Notes: generated by a model not told the origin, from the sequence alone. A stretch of 64,000 nt of DNA from Cryptomeria japonica (GCF_030272615.1 NC_081415.1:188360270-188424269); one strand, 5' to 3'. Positions 46,900 to 59,714 are shown, counted from the stretch's first letter. A program made the numbers and translations.

Positions 46900-48345
46900 T
46901 GTTGGCATATGATGAAGTGGTGATAATGTATGTTGTCATTGATGTTAATAGGTGAACCGGTATAAGTGCTCAAGCAGGTGAACTGGTTTGAATTGGTGTG
47001 AAGACTAGAAGCGGTTATAGTCAACCAGGATGGAGTGGATCGGTGTCAGGGTTCACAGTGTGACTACTAGTTTGTAGTCTCAGTTTAGCTCAAGGGTTAC
47101 CGGTTTGGCGGTTTGGCTTGTGCGGTGCAACCGATGATGTTTTGTGATGAGTTAGTTAAGAGATAAGGATGAGGATCGAGATGCCACATCAGCTGTGTGC
47201 ACATGAAGGATTTCTTTGAGGATCTTGTGCATGAAGATCAAATGCATTGAATGTCTACCTCGAGAATGTGCATTTTTCTTAGCAGTATGTGAACAACGCA
47301 TGATGGGTTACTGATTTCAAGATGCAGTGAAGATTGGATGATGTAGAATAACTTGAGATCTATCTTAGATCATTTCATTTTATGTAATGCATTTGACGGT
47401 CAGGATTGGACCACTTGTAATTGTAAACCTAAATGTTTAGGGTTTAGGGTTTTTGTTACCAACCTAATTGTTGTCTATAAGGTCGATGATTTGTGTTATT
47501 GTAGTGGTTGGAAAAAGTTGTGTTTATGTCCGTGTGTTGGAGATTTGATACTTGCCAAACCAGAGTGAGAAATCTGTAGAGTGTGATTGCAGAAGAGAGG
47601 AACTGAAAAAGAACTGCCTTAGCAAGTAGTGTTGTTATCATATTAGAGTTTTACCTATTGTCTTCTAACCATTTCAAGAAAAGGAAAATCCCTTGACTGG
47701 GTAGCTTTAGCAAGACTTTTTGTAAATCCTCTAACTAGGTGACTCAAGTTCATTGAGTTCTTTAAATCCTCTAGCGAGGTAACCTTTAACAGGGTTTCAA
47801 CCTTTAATAGTGTATATAGCCATCCCTTAACTGGGTGGTCCTTAACTGAATCGGTTCCTAACAGAACCTTATTGTAAAGTCTTTGACCGGACTAGGCTCC
47901 TAACAGAGCGGACTTCAAAAGAGTTCACAAACAATCTGGTGGGTATTCATCCCCACCATGGTTTTTCCCATTTGTGTTTCCATGTGAAAAATCTATGTGT
48001 TATGGGTTGTGAGTTTTTCATGTGATGATTGAGTGGTTTTTTATTAAGTTAGGTATGCATGCATTGTCAAAATGGTTATGGTATTATTGATACAACTCAT
48101 GCATGATTAAACTAGCGAAGTAGCTATCAAGATTTGAGATCTGTTGAATGCTATTTGAAGTACTTTTGTTTAACTAATTTAGCTATCTGTAGTATTTTTG
48201 TTTAGCCAGTATTTTTATGGTTAAATACAGTGGAGAAGACAACCGGTTATCTGTGTTCTGAGTTGTCAAGTGTTGAAACAAGTTTTTGTGTGTACTGATT
48301 CACTCGCCCCTCTCAGTCCAGTTAGGATCTTAGTAGTTCATCATT
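46900..48345 (+). repeat. Copia F 3' LTR (end approximate)
   Basis: Starts TGTTGGCATATGATG right after the polypurine tract. It carries degenerate AATCCTCTARCNAGGT-type repeats (47690-47920) and a GGTGGG...CCCACC hairpin (47938-47957), followed by ATGGTTTTTCCC. The end is somewhere at 48340-48353 (TTCATCA), where the satellite begins. The 5' LTR and left TSD are outside the window. Confidence 0.8.
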
Positions 48346-48353
48346 ATTCATCA

Positions 48354-50945
48354 ATGACCCCTCAGGATGCCATATAACCCCTTAGGGAACCATATGATAT
48401 CATATGGTGTCCTTAAGGGTCATATGGTGTTCTAACACATGTGTGGCTCCTTAGGATCTTAAACAACTTCTAATGACACCATATAATCCCTGAGGACTTC
48501 ATATGACCTTTAAAGACACCATATGACCCCTTGGGACACTATATGAACCTTATAATACCATATGACCCCTTAGGACCCCTCTCTTAGGACCCCATATGAC
48601 CCCTCATAACACCATATGACTCATTTTAATATCCTAGTATATGGCATAGCCCCTTAGGACACCACATGATCCCTTAGGACACCATATGATCCCTTAGGAC
48701 CACATGATGTCCCAAGGGGTCATATGATGTTGTTAAGGTTCATATGAGGTCCTAAGTAGACACATGTGTTAAAACACCACATGACCCCTTAAGACACCAT
48801 ATGACCCCTTAAGACATCATGTTGTCCTAAGGGGTCATATGGTGTCCTAAAGGGTCATATGGTGTCTTGAGGGGTCATGTGGGGTCCTAAGGGGTCATAT
48901 GGGATCCTAAGGGGTCATATCATGTCTTGAGGATTATCTAGTGTTCTAAGGGGTTATATGGTGTCATTAGGGGTCCTAAAAAAGCACACATGTGTTAGAA
49001 AACCATACGACCCATTAGGTTACCTTATGACCCATTAGGACATCATATGGTCCTAAGGGGTCATATGGTGTCCTAAGGGGTCATATGGGTTCTAAGGGGC
49101 CATAGATCTATTAGAACACCATATGACCCCATAGGGCACCATATAACCCATTAGGACATCATTTGGTTGCAAGGGTTCATATGGTCTCGTTGAGGTTCCT
49201 ATGGGGTCCTAAGGGGTCCGACATGTGTTAGAACACCATATGACCCCTTAGGACATCATGTGGTCCTAACAGGTCACATTATGTCCTAAGGTGTCATGTC
49301 ATGTACTGTGATGTTAAAATAGGTCATATGGTGTCCCAATGTGTTATACTATGTTCTAAGGGGCCATATAGTATCCTAAGGGGTCACATGGTGTCCTAAG
49401 GGGTCATATGGTGTCCTAAGGGGTCATATGGTGTCTTGAGGGTCATATAGTGTCCTAAGGGGTCATATGGCATCGTTAGAGGTCATATGGTGTCCTAAGG
49501 GGTCATATGGTATCGTTAGGGGTCATTTGGGGTCTTAAGGGGCCACACATGTGTTAGAACACCATATGACCCCTTAGGACACTATACGACCCATTAGGAT
49601 GTCATATGGTCCTAAAGGGTCGTATGGTGTCCTAAGGGGTCATGTTATGTTCTAGAATGTTAAAAGGGGTCATATAGTGTCGTGAAGGGATATATGGGAT
49701 CCTAAGGGTTCATATGGTTTTGTTAGGGGTGACATGAGGTCCCAAGGGGAAACACATGTGTTAGAACACCATATGACCCCTTCAGACATCATGCAGTCCT
49801 AAGGGGTCACATGGAATCCCAAGGGATCATGTCATGTACTAGGATGGTAAAATGTATAATATGGTGTCCTAAGGGCTCATAGGTGTCATAAGGGGTCATA
49901 TGGGGTCCTAAGAGGTCATATGGTTTCTTGAGGGCCAGATAGTGTTCTAAGGGGTCATATGGTGTCAATGGAGGTCAGATGGTGTCCTAAGGGGTCATAT
50001 GGTGTCATTAGTGGTCATTTGAGCTCCTAAGGGGCCACACATGTGTTAGAACACCATATGTCCCCTTAGGACACTATATGACCCATTAGGACACCATATG
50101 GTCCTAAGGGGTCATATGGCATCATTAGGGGATATATGGGGTCCTAAGGGTTCATATGGTGTCGTTAAGGGTCACACGAGGTCCTAAGGGGCCACACATG
50201 TGTTAGAAGACTATATGACCCCTTAGGACATCACGTGGTCCTAAGGGGTCATATAGAATCCTAAGGGGCCATGTCATGTACTAGGATGTTAAAATGTATC
50301 ATATTATATCCTAAGGGTTTAGAAGGTGTCATAAGGGATCATATAGGGTCCTAAGGGGTCATATGGTGTTCTTGGGCTCATATGGTGTCCTGAGGGTCAT
50401 ATAGTGTCCTAAAGGGTCATGTGGAGTCGTTAGAGGTCATATAGTGTCCTAAGGGGTCATATAGTGTCATTTGAGGTCATTGGGGCTCCTAAGGGGCCAC
50501 ACATGTGTTATAACACCATATGACCCCTTAGGACAACATATGACCCATTAGGACATCATATGGTCCTAAGGGGTCATATGGTGTCCTAAGGCTTCATGTC
50601 GTGCACTAGGATGTTAAAAGGGGTCATATGGTGTCGTGAGCGGACATATGGGGTCCTAAGGATTCATATGGTGTCATATGGGGTTATAAGGTGCTACGCA
50701 TGTGTTAGAACATCATATGACCCCTTTGGACATCATGTGGCTCTAAGGGGTCATATGGTGTTCTAAGGGTTCATGTCATGTACTAGAATGTTAAATGTAT
50801 CATATGGTGTCCTAAGGGGTAGTAGGGTGTCCTAAGGGATCATGTGGGCTCCTAAGGGGTCATATGGTGTCCTAAGGGTCATATGGTGTTCCAAGGGGTC
50901 ATATGGTGTCGGTAAAGGTCATATGGTGTCCTAAAGGGTCATATG
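48354..50945. repeat. Strand-alternating ~20-bp minisatellite, left block
   Basis: Built from variants of CCATATGACCCCTTAGGACA and its reverse complement. Runs of one orientation switch to the other at ACACATGTGT palindromes (for example near 48765, 48987, 49549, 50040 and 50500) and at CATATGGTCC junctions. This gives irregular higher-order units of roughly 150-320 bp. A recurring ATGTTAAAA word marks some units. There is no coding potential. Confidence 0.92.
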
Positions 50946-52046
50946 TGTTAGGCCCAATATGGAAAGCTAATGTACTAAGAGGGGAGGGGTGAATTAGTAC
51001 TCCAAAAAATTTCTTCAATAATAACTTTACTGTTATGCATAAACTGTATAGTGCAGTAACATAATATAAAGCTAAAACAAATAGATAACAATCATACATG
51101 ATTCACTGCATAACACATATATTTTGGCTACGTAGAAACTCTTGGTTAGAGAGAAAAACTGCGGTGGGGATGACACCCACAACTTCACTACTACAATAAT
51201 AAAGGGTGCTCGGTTAGACCTACATGTTTAGCTATTTCTGATAGCTTACCCTATTAGGAGTATCAAGATCTATTAGATCTACCTTGCTAAAGGATTTCAC
51301 AACACTTAAACTAAATGTTGCACCTGGTTAGAGGCCTAACAATTTATAGACTTGATTAGAGTCTTTTACCTTGTTAAAGGTTTCTCTTACAACTTCAAAA
51401 TATTACAAATATCTGCAACTTTACATCTAGAATGTTATAGCAGATTCTATGTGCTCAGAATAAGTTACCTTGCTTATAGTATACCTCGATAACCCATATA
51501 GTAACTCGGTAAACCCTTCTGTTTACTCTGTTCTTCGACTGTTCTCTGAAAACCTTCTTGGTGACCTTTGTGTCTCTGTAACAGTCTTCTTACACTCATG
51601 CACATGCACTCTTTAATTCTTAACTCATGCTGTATAAATAGATCTCTTATGACAGTGATCCATTCATTGCTTCGATCTTACAAATATGATTTATCGAATG
51701 AATAACCATGCAAATTATTGCATTGGTTAGATGACCTCAAAATCATACACAATCTTTAAGTGAAATTTCCAATGTGATAACGGTTAGATGTTCCTCGATC
51801 TTGTAACACATTTTCATATGTATGTCCAGGTTCAATGAATCTAGTAACACATTTCACTCAGTATATATCAACTCAATGTGTCATCTTTTCTGCTTGGTAG
51901 ACATGAAATGATACTTGGTAGACAACTCAGCCTATACTACGTTTTGAGACTTACTTTCTTCTATAACCAACTAGACTATGCATACCGACTAGAGTATATA
52001 GAATAACTTTGACATGAAACTAATGGCAACTTGATAAGTAGTAACA
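50946..52046 (-). mobile_element. Solo Copia LTR (S1)
   Basis: TGTTAGG...TAACA, 1,101 bp, flanked by perfect TSDs ATATG (50941-50945, 52047-52051), which restore the satellite when the insert is removed. On the minus strand it has the same layout as the A and F LTRs: degenerate repeats, a GTGGG...CCCAC hairpin (51164-51180) and a CCCCTCCCCTC-type stretch near the end. No internal region remains, as expected after LTR-LTR recombination. Confidence 0.9.
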
Positions 52047-52231
52047 ATATGGTGTCACTAGGGGTCATTTGGGGTCGTAAGGGGCCACACATGTGTTAGA
52101 ACACCATATGACCAATTAGGATACCATATGACCCATTAGGACATCATATGGTCCTAAGGGTTCATATGATTTTCTAAGGAGTCATATAGTGTCATTAGGA
52201 GTCATATGGAGTCTTAAGGTGCCACACATGT
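52047..52231. repeat. Minisatellite, short block right of S1
   Basis: Same 20-bp units with an ACACATGTGT palindrome near 52088. It ends at CCACACATGTG, where the purine tract begins. Confidence 0.9.
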
Positions 52232-52655
52232 GGAAGAAGAGAGAGAGAGAGGTGAGTAGGGAGTGATTTAGATAGAGAGAGAAGAGGTAGATATGTGAGG
52301 GAGAGAGAGAAGAAAAAAATAGTGATAAGTTCACAAAGAGAGAAAGAGGGGTAAGGAGGTGGAGAGGAAATAATTAGAGAGGAGAGATATAGAAGTGAGA
52401 GATCTAGAGCATAGGAAGAGAGAGATGAGAGACCAAGGGTGGAAATATGGAGGTGAGGAAGATAGAGGGGGAGAGAGAGGTGGGTAACGATACAAAGAGG
52501 GAGTGGTAGAGAGGTAAAGATGAATGGAAGGAGAAACATAAGGATGGAGAGAGAAGTTGGGAGGGAGAGGTAGTGATAAAGAGAATAAATAGAGAGTGGA
52601 GAGAAATAATAGGAGGAGAAGAGAGTTGGAGGGAGGTAAGGATAGATATGGTTAT
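52232..52655 (+). repeat. Purine-rich (GA) tract module 1
   Basis: Almost all purine on the plus strand. It is a recurring module rather than plain GA: its phrase around 52334-52420 reappears inverted at about 55985-56070 and related phrases occur near 56890-56980. Minus-strand open stretches here are Ser/Leu/Pro low complexity and not genes. Confidence 0.85.
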
Positions 52656-53790
52656 TGTATACACGTAAAAATGGTCTGAAGATAATTAATTAAATAAGAA
52701 ATTATTTACTTAATCCCCCTTCCTAATTTAATTAAATTAGGAAATTTGATTAAATTCTCTCTTTCATCTACTTATTTATAAATCTAAGGATTTATTTAAT
52801 AGGTTCATTTCAATAGTGCCTTTTTATTAATTAATCTAAATTAATTAATCCTCCCCCCATTTCCATCAATTCTCCTGATCCTCTAATTAATTAAAACAAC
52901 TCAATTTATGAGTGTTGAAAATTAATTAGTCTTTTCCTATTATTTGAATTTTTAAATACAAATTACTCACATGCCTCCTAACTTCTAACCACCTAACCCA
53001 TTCCACCTAACCTTGAGTTTGCCTAACCCTATCCTATCTTGCACATTCTAACCTCCTTATCCTAACCTCCTATGGTGTGGATATTCTCCCCTTGAGACAC
53101 ATGGCACTTTGGCCACATGTCTCCTCTCTTGGAGACTTTATTTCTTATGAGAAAGGCTCCTTGACACTTGTCACCATAGAGATGACAAGTTTTCCTCCCT
53201 CTAACCTCTTCTCCAACCTCCTCCAATTTCACCCTTGATATTTTCAGACTCAATCTTGACCATTGATTCCTACCCCCTCACCCCTAGACTTGAAATCCTA
53301 TAAATATCCCCCATTTTGGAGCACAAAATATCCCATCTCATTATCAATTTAGGCATTATTAATATAGGCATATCATTTGAACATTTTTTTTATAGGCAAT
53401 TGCATTAGCTTAATTTGATCATTTTATAGCATAATTGTTGAATCATGTATCTTCATCAATCTCTTTTCTAGCTTAATTGCATCATCATCATAGCTTAATC
53501 ATGCATATCATTAGCTTAATTATCCTCTTGGATAAATCTAGCCTAATTAACCTCATCTAGCTTGCATATAATCATTTCAAATCCTCTGTCTAGGTGTAGT
53601 CAAGTCATTAGGATTGCTCATCTATATTTGAGGGAAAATCCATACTCGCATCTCTTAGGAGGTGATGGGTTGCTTTGTCATGGTTCATCTTTCATTTGAT
53701 TTTAATTTGATAACCATGCTTGTAATGATCTATTGAGTGTTTGTGTTGCAACTGCAAGTATCACACTTCACAGGAATGATAGTTTTAAGG
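52656..53790 (+). mobile_element. Probable solo Gypsy-type LTR (S2)
   Basis: It interrupts the purine tract. It starts TGTATACACGTAAAAATGG, like many plant Gypsy LTRs, has TAATTAAT-rich then C-rich parts, and TATAAATA at 53299-53306. The likely end is CACTTCACA at 53772 or slightly beyond. I could not resolve the TSD (left flank GTTAT). No protein domain inside. Confidence 0.55.
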
Positions 53791-53880
53791 AGGAAAGGTG
53801 AGAGAGAGAGAAAGAGAGAGTACATAGGAGAGACCTAGAGAGGGGAGAGAGAGGAGAAAGAGAGAGAGAGGGATTCTAAT
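53791..53880 (+). repeat. Purine-rich tract, short block
   Basis: GA-rich with GAGACCTAGAGAGG, the same phrase as in the large tract at 56750-58850. Confidence 0.8.
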
Positions 53881-55800
53881 GGGGTCCGAAGGGGTCATAT
53901 GGTATCCTAAGGGGTCATATGGTGTTTTGAAACATGTGTGGCCCTTTAGGACCCCAAATGATCCCTAAAGACACGATATAACCCCTTAGGACACCATATG
54001 AGCTCTAACGACACCATATGACCCCTTAGGACACTATATGAACCTCTAGAAAATATATGACCCCTTATGACCCCATATGATCCCTCAAGACACCATATGA
54101 CCCCTTATGACCAAATAATGTCTTAAGGGGTCATATGGTTCCCCAAGGGGTCATATGATGTTCTAACACATGTGTGGCCCCTTAGGACCCCATATGACTC
54201 CTTAGGATACAATATGACCCCTTAGGACACAATATGACCCCTTACGACCATATGATGTCCTAATGGGTCATATAGTGTTCTAACACATGTGTGGCCCCTT
54301 AGGACCTCATATGACCCCTAATGACACCATATGACCCCTTAGGAAAATATATGATCTGTTAGGAACATATGATGTCCTGAGAGGCCATATGGTGTCCTAG
54401 GGGGTCATATGGTTTCCTAAGGGGTCATATGGTGTTCTAACACATGTGTGGGCCCTTTGGACCCCATATGATCTCTAATGTCACCATATGACCCCTTAGG
54501 ACACCATATGACCCCTTAGGATCGTATTATCTCTAATGACACCATTTGACCCCTTAGGACACCATATGACCCCTTAGGACCATATGATGTCCTATTGGGT
54601 CATATGGTGTCCTAAGGGGTCATATGGTGTCCTAACACATGTGTTTCTCCTTAGGACCCCATATGACACCTAGCGAGACCATAAGATGTCCTAATGGGTC
54701 ATATGGTGTCGACAAGGGTCATATGGTGTTCTAACACATGTGTGGCCCCTTAGTACCACATATGACCCCAAAGGACACAATATGACCTCTTAGGACCATA
54801 TCATGTCCTAATAGGTCATATGGTGTCCTATGGGGTCATATGTTTTTTTAGCATATGTGTGGCCCCTTGTGACCCCAAATGACCCCTAAAAACACCATAT
54901 GACCCGTTAGGACACCATATGACCTCTTAAAACCATATGATTTCCTAATGGGTCATATGATGTGCTAAGGGGTCATATGGGGTCTTAAGGGGCCACACAT
55001 GTGTTAGAACACCATATGACTCCTTAGTGCACCATATGATCCATTAGGACATCCTGGTATGTATGACATGGCCCCTTAGGACACCATATGACCCCTTATG
55101 ATAGTATGATGTCCTAAGGGGTCATATGGTGTTGTAACACATGTGTGTCCCCTTAGGACCGCATATGATGCCTATCAATACCATACGACCCCTTAGGACC
55201 TTATAGGTCCCCTAAGAACACCATATGACCTCTCGGGACACCATATGACCCCTTTTAACATCCTACTACACGAAATGACCACTTAGGATACTATATGACC
55301 CCTTAGGACCAACTGATGTCCTAGTGGATCATATGGTGTCGTAAGGGGTCATATGGCGTTCTAACACATTTGTGGCCCCTTAAGACCCCATATGACCCCT
55401 AATGACATCATATTACCCCTAATGACACCATATGACCCCTTAGGACCAAATGATATCCTAATGGGTCATATGGTGTTTTAACACATGTGTGGCCCTTTCA
55501 GACCCCATATGAATCCTAAAAACACCATATGACCCCTTAGGACCATATAATTTCCTAATGGGTCATATGGTTTGTTAAAGGGTCATATGGTGTTCTAACA
55601 CATATGTGGCCCCTTAGGATCCCAAATGACCCCTAATGATACCATATGATTGCTTAGTACACCATATGACCTCTAATGACACCATATGATCCCTTGGGAC
55701 ACTATATGACCCTCTGGACACCATATGACCCGTTAGGACACCATGTGACCCTTAGGACACTATATGACCCCTTTAGACACCATATGACCCATTTTAACAT
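53881..55800. repeat. Strand-alternating minisatellite, right block
   Basis: Same family as the left block, but here the palindrome context is mostly the opposite orientation (CTAACACATGTGTGGCCCC at about 54160, 54278, 54435, 54735, 55360 and 55595) with one reversal near 54990. It changes abruptly to a pyrimidine tract at 55800. Confidence 0.92.
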
Positions 55801-56705
55801 CTCTTTTCTCCTCCTATTATTTCTCTCCACTCTCTCTTTGTTCTCATCATCACTACCTCTTCTTCCCAACCTTTCTCTCCATATCTATGTTTCTCCTTCC
55901 CTCCTTATTTACCTCTCTACCTCTCCATCTTTCTCTCATCACCCACTTTTTTCTCCCTCTCTATCTCCCTCACCTCTATCTTTGTAGGCTCTAGATCTCT
56001 CACCTCTACATATATCTCCTCTATAATTCTTTCCTCTCTACCTCCTTACCCCTCTTTCTCTCTTATTTATTCTCTCTCTCCCTTACCTATCTACCTCTTC
56101 CCTCTCTTGGTTTCTCAATCTCTCCCTACCCATCTCTCCATCTCTTCTTAGCTCTCCCTTTCTCTTTATTCTTCCCTCTCTCCTTTTCCCTACCTTTTCT
56201 AGTCATCATCTCTCCCTCCCTTGTATAGGATTTAGATAATAGGTTGTAGGATACAAGGTTTAGGCTATAGGGTACATTATTTATATGGTACATAGGTTTG
56301 AGAGTATTGGTTATATTGATAATTCTTTCTATCTCTCTCTCTCTCTTTCTCTCTTACACACACACACACACATATCTCTCCATTCTATAGGTTTCTCTCA
56401 TTTTCTTCCTCTCTCCATCTCCATCCCCCGCCCTCCTTACTGTCATCTCTCTCTCTCCATTCTTTATGTTTCTCCCTTTATCCCTCTCTACCTCTCTAAT
56501 TCTCCATCCTTGTATAATTAACCACCTCTCTATATCCCCCTCTATCTATGCCACTACTCTCTCTCCCTATCTAGGTATCTCACCTCTCTTTCCCCCCTAT
56601 AGCTATCTAATTCATCCCCCCTTACCCCTCTCCCTTTATGAAATCTTTCCATGTCTTCATCTCCCTTCATTCACACACACACACACTCTCTATATATTTA
56701 TCTAA
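55801..56705. repeat. Pyrimidine-rich (CT) tract with microsatellites
   Basis: Inverted relative to the GA modules; 55985-56070 matches the reverse complement of about 52334-52420. A short non-CT island lies at 56222-56325. (CT)n/(CA)n runs are at 56326-56371 and (CA)n near 56672-56686. Open stretches are low complexity. Confidence 0.85.
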
Positions 56706-57741
56706 TATAATGTTTAGGTTCTAGGCTTTAGGGAATAGAGTGGAGGAAATGATAGACCTAGGGAAGGCAATAGAGAGGTGAGGGATGATAAAGAATTAGA
56801 GAATAAGAGATTATATAAAGGGAGAGGGAAAAAAGAGAAACAGAGGGCTAAGGAGGGGGGGAGAAAGAGGTATACATGGAGTGAGATACCTAGAGAGGAG
56901 AGAGGTAGATAGGTGAGGGAGAAAGAGGAGAAAATGATAGAGAAGTTCAAGAGAGAGAGGGGTAAGAAGGTAGGAAGAGAATTGGAAAGGGATGGAGTGA
57001 ACTAGAGATGGGCTAGATGGAGATATAAGATACCTAGAGGGAGAGAGAGACGTGAGAGACCTAGATAGGGAGAGAGAGAGAGGGTTGAGATAGATGGAGG
57101 AGGATAGCGAGAGATTGGTAATGAGATATATATGGAGATTTAGAGAGGTGGAGAGGGAAAGAGGGAGAAACCTAGAGAGGGGTAGAGAGGGTGTGATGGA
57201 AATATAATGATGTATATTCTAAAGAGAGAATAAGAATTAGTAGGGAAGGGAGAGAGAGAGATGGGGATAAGGAAGGAGAGGGAGATAGAGATGGAGAGGG
57301 GAAGAAAATAAGGAAGATACCTATAAATGGGAGGGATGAATAAGAGGAGAGATGAAAGAATAGAAAGAGAGATGAGTGTGTTGGGATTGTGGGAGAGGTA
57401 GACATGGAAGGACTATAAGATCTTGGTAAGGAGAAGATAGAGAGGTGGGGGGAGAGAGAGAAGAGAGGGAAAAAGTTCAAAAATAAATAGGGGTAAAGGG
57501 GGAGGGAGATAGAGGGGAAGAGAGGGAGAGAAATAGAGAGGGGACAAATAGATAGGTGAGAACTATATGGGGAAGGAGATATGAGAGACCTAGATGACAT
57601 GAGAGATGATTGAGATAGATAGAGGGGGAGAGAGAGAGAGGTGAGAAATGAGACATGATACGAAGGTAGATAGGTGGAGAAGAAGGAAGTAAGAAACCTA
57701 GAGAGGGGAGAGAGAGTTGATGAAATAGAATATATAGATAG

Positions 57742-57799
<58 letters not shown>

Positions 57800-58860
57800 C
57801 AAGAGGAAAATAGAATAGCAAAGTGGGGGAGCGAGATATATATGGGGGTATGTATGGATGGGGAGATAGAGAGGGAGAGGAGAAGAAAGGGAGGGATATA
57901 CCTAGAGAGGAGAGGGATATGGAAAAGGAGAGACAAAAGAAAAAAGAGAGGAGTAAGAGGGGATTGATGGAGAGGTAGACTTGGAGGGAGTGAGAGAGGA
58001 AGGGAGAGAATAATAGAGGGGACATACATATAGGTGAGATACCTAGATGGCAAGAAAGGAGTGAGATAGATACAGGGGGATAAAGAGAGGTGGGTAATGA
58101 GACCTATATGTAGAGGTAGATATGTGGAGAGGAAGGGAGGGAGAAGCCTAGAGAGGGGAGAGAGGGTGGGATAGAGAGGTAATGACCTATACAATTAAGA
58201 TAGAGAATAAGAGAGGAAGAGAGAAGATAAGAGAATGGGGGAGGGAGATAGAGAGGGAGAGGGGAAGAAAGGAAGGGAGAGACCTAGAGAGGGGAAGGAG
58301 AGAGAAGATAATATAATAACAAAGAGATGAGTAAGAGGGGATAGATGGAGAGGTAGACATGGACGGGGTGAGAGACCTATCTAATGAGGAGATAGTTAGG
58401 TTTGGAGAGAGAGAGAGAGAAGAGAGGGAGAGAGTTCATAAATATATAGGGGTAAGGGGAAGGGAGAGAAAGGTGGAGAGGGAGGGAGAGAACTAGAGGG
58501 TAGACAATTAGATAAGTGAGAATCCTAGAGGGGGAGAGAGAGGTGGGTAATAATATAGGGAGGGATAGGTAGTGAGTTGAATATGGAGGGAGGGAGAGCC
58601 CTAGATATGAGGAGAGAGAGGATAGAAGGGATAGGTAGTGACCAAGAGAAAGGATTGGGAGGGGAGAGAAACAATAAGAGAGCGAGAGAGAAGAAGAGAG
58701 AGGGAGGGAGTCAAGGAGAGAAATGGGGGTACAAGGAAGGAATGAAAGGTAGATAGGATGGGATATACCTAGAGAGGGGAGAGAGAAGTGAGAGAGACAA
58801 GAGTAGGAGAGAAATAGGTCTAAAGTTTGGAGAAGATAAATAAAGTAAGATATAGAGCTA
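56706..58860 (+). repeat. Large purine-rich (GA) tract, ~2.1 kb
   Basis: Nearly continuous purine sequence with recurring phrases such as GACCTAGAGAGGGGAGAGAG and GGTGGAGAGGAAGGGAG. Phrases at about 57586 and 58042 repeat with a spacing near 456 bp, suggesting degenerate higher-order repeats. It could form triplex (H-DNA). No genes. Confidence 0.85.
57738..57796. repeat. (TA)n(GA)n compound microsatellite
   Basis: About 13 TA units directly followed by about 14 GA units, inside the purine tract. Confidence 0.95.
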
Positions 58861-59714
58861 AAGAATGCTTATAGGAGCATGTTGATTACTGAAATTTGAC
58901 TAAATATGAAATTTTATATGATCCTCTAAAAACTAGAATCTACATAATAAATCCTATAGAGATGAAACCACTCTCAAACATCCTATCAATGCCAAATGTG
59001 AAAAGCCAAATTTTTGAATTTGGCAAACCCCATATTTGGTGCTCGTCAAATGGTTTTCATTGGAAAATACCAACCCTTTGGGTTGGATTGTACTTGGGCT
59101 TCCAACCCAAAGGGTTGGACGACCAGTTTAGGCCCGAGGCATGTTTTTATCAAAAGATTAAAAAATTTCACATAGTTTTTGGCTATGCTCTCCATCAGGT
59201 TTGTATGTGTTTCAATGAAACTAGAAAAACAATAGCGACTTCAAGCTCTCTCTTAGCTATCCAAGCATGTATTTTTTTTCATATTTTGATTTCGTTAAGG
59301 CTTTCAAGATGTGTCCACTTTGAAAATTAGTAAAAAGTCATATACTGATTAAAAAATTAGCTGAAAAACCTGGCATAAAGTACAAGGTGTAATTTCTCAC
59401 TGAAGTGATTTGGAAAATTCAAAACAAAAAGTTAACATTTTAGGGGGCCAACAGACGCTATGTTATGTTCTTTGCATAAAAATAGTACCACTTTTTGTCG
59501 CTCCCCTTTTTTAAACCCTTAATCTCCACAATTTTCAAAACAAATTAGTAGTTTAGAAAGTAGACTCGAAGCACTCCAACTCTTGTTCTTGTTGCATATT
59601 CTAATTTAGAGTGTAACTATATTCAATTTATCGTTGAAGTTCACACTTTGCTGATTTTAGAAAAAAAAAAGTGACATCTTAAGACCCCCTTTTGGTACAA
59701 CAACTTGGTGCACA
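58861..59714. other. AT-rich intergenic sequence with paired hairpins
   Basis: No convincing gene. An open stretch at 58896-59330 (144 codons) has no family signature. CCAACCCTTTGGGTTGG (59070-59086) and its reverse complement (59102-59118) are each self-complementary. Confidence 0.5.

Noticed and set aside
47436-47454. Telomere-like TTTAGGG repeats
   Set aside because: Only about two units inside the F LTR; too short for a telomere or interstitial telomeric array.
48354-55800. Short regular repeats as a CRISPR array
   Set aside because: Eukaryotic sequence, no unique spacers, and repeats are contiguous and occur in both orientations.
55676-56705. Open frames in the CT tract and satellite
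   Set aside because: Low-complexity translation of repeats, with no family signature.
57172-58194. Open frame of 340 codons on the minus strand
   Set aside because: It is the complement of the GA tract and encodes only Ser/Leu/Pro/Tyr low complexity; any stop-poor purine tract gives such frames.
58896-59330. 144-codon frame
   Set aside because: No recognisable motif, AT-rich surroundings and no supporting homologous copy in the window.
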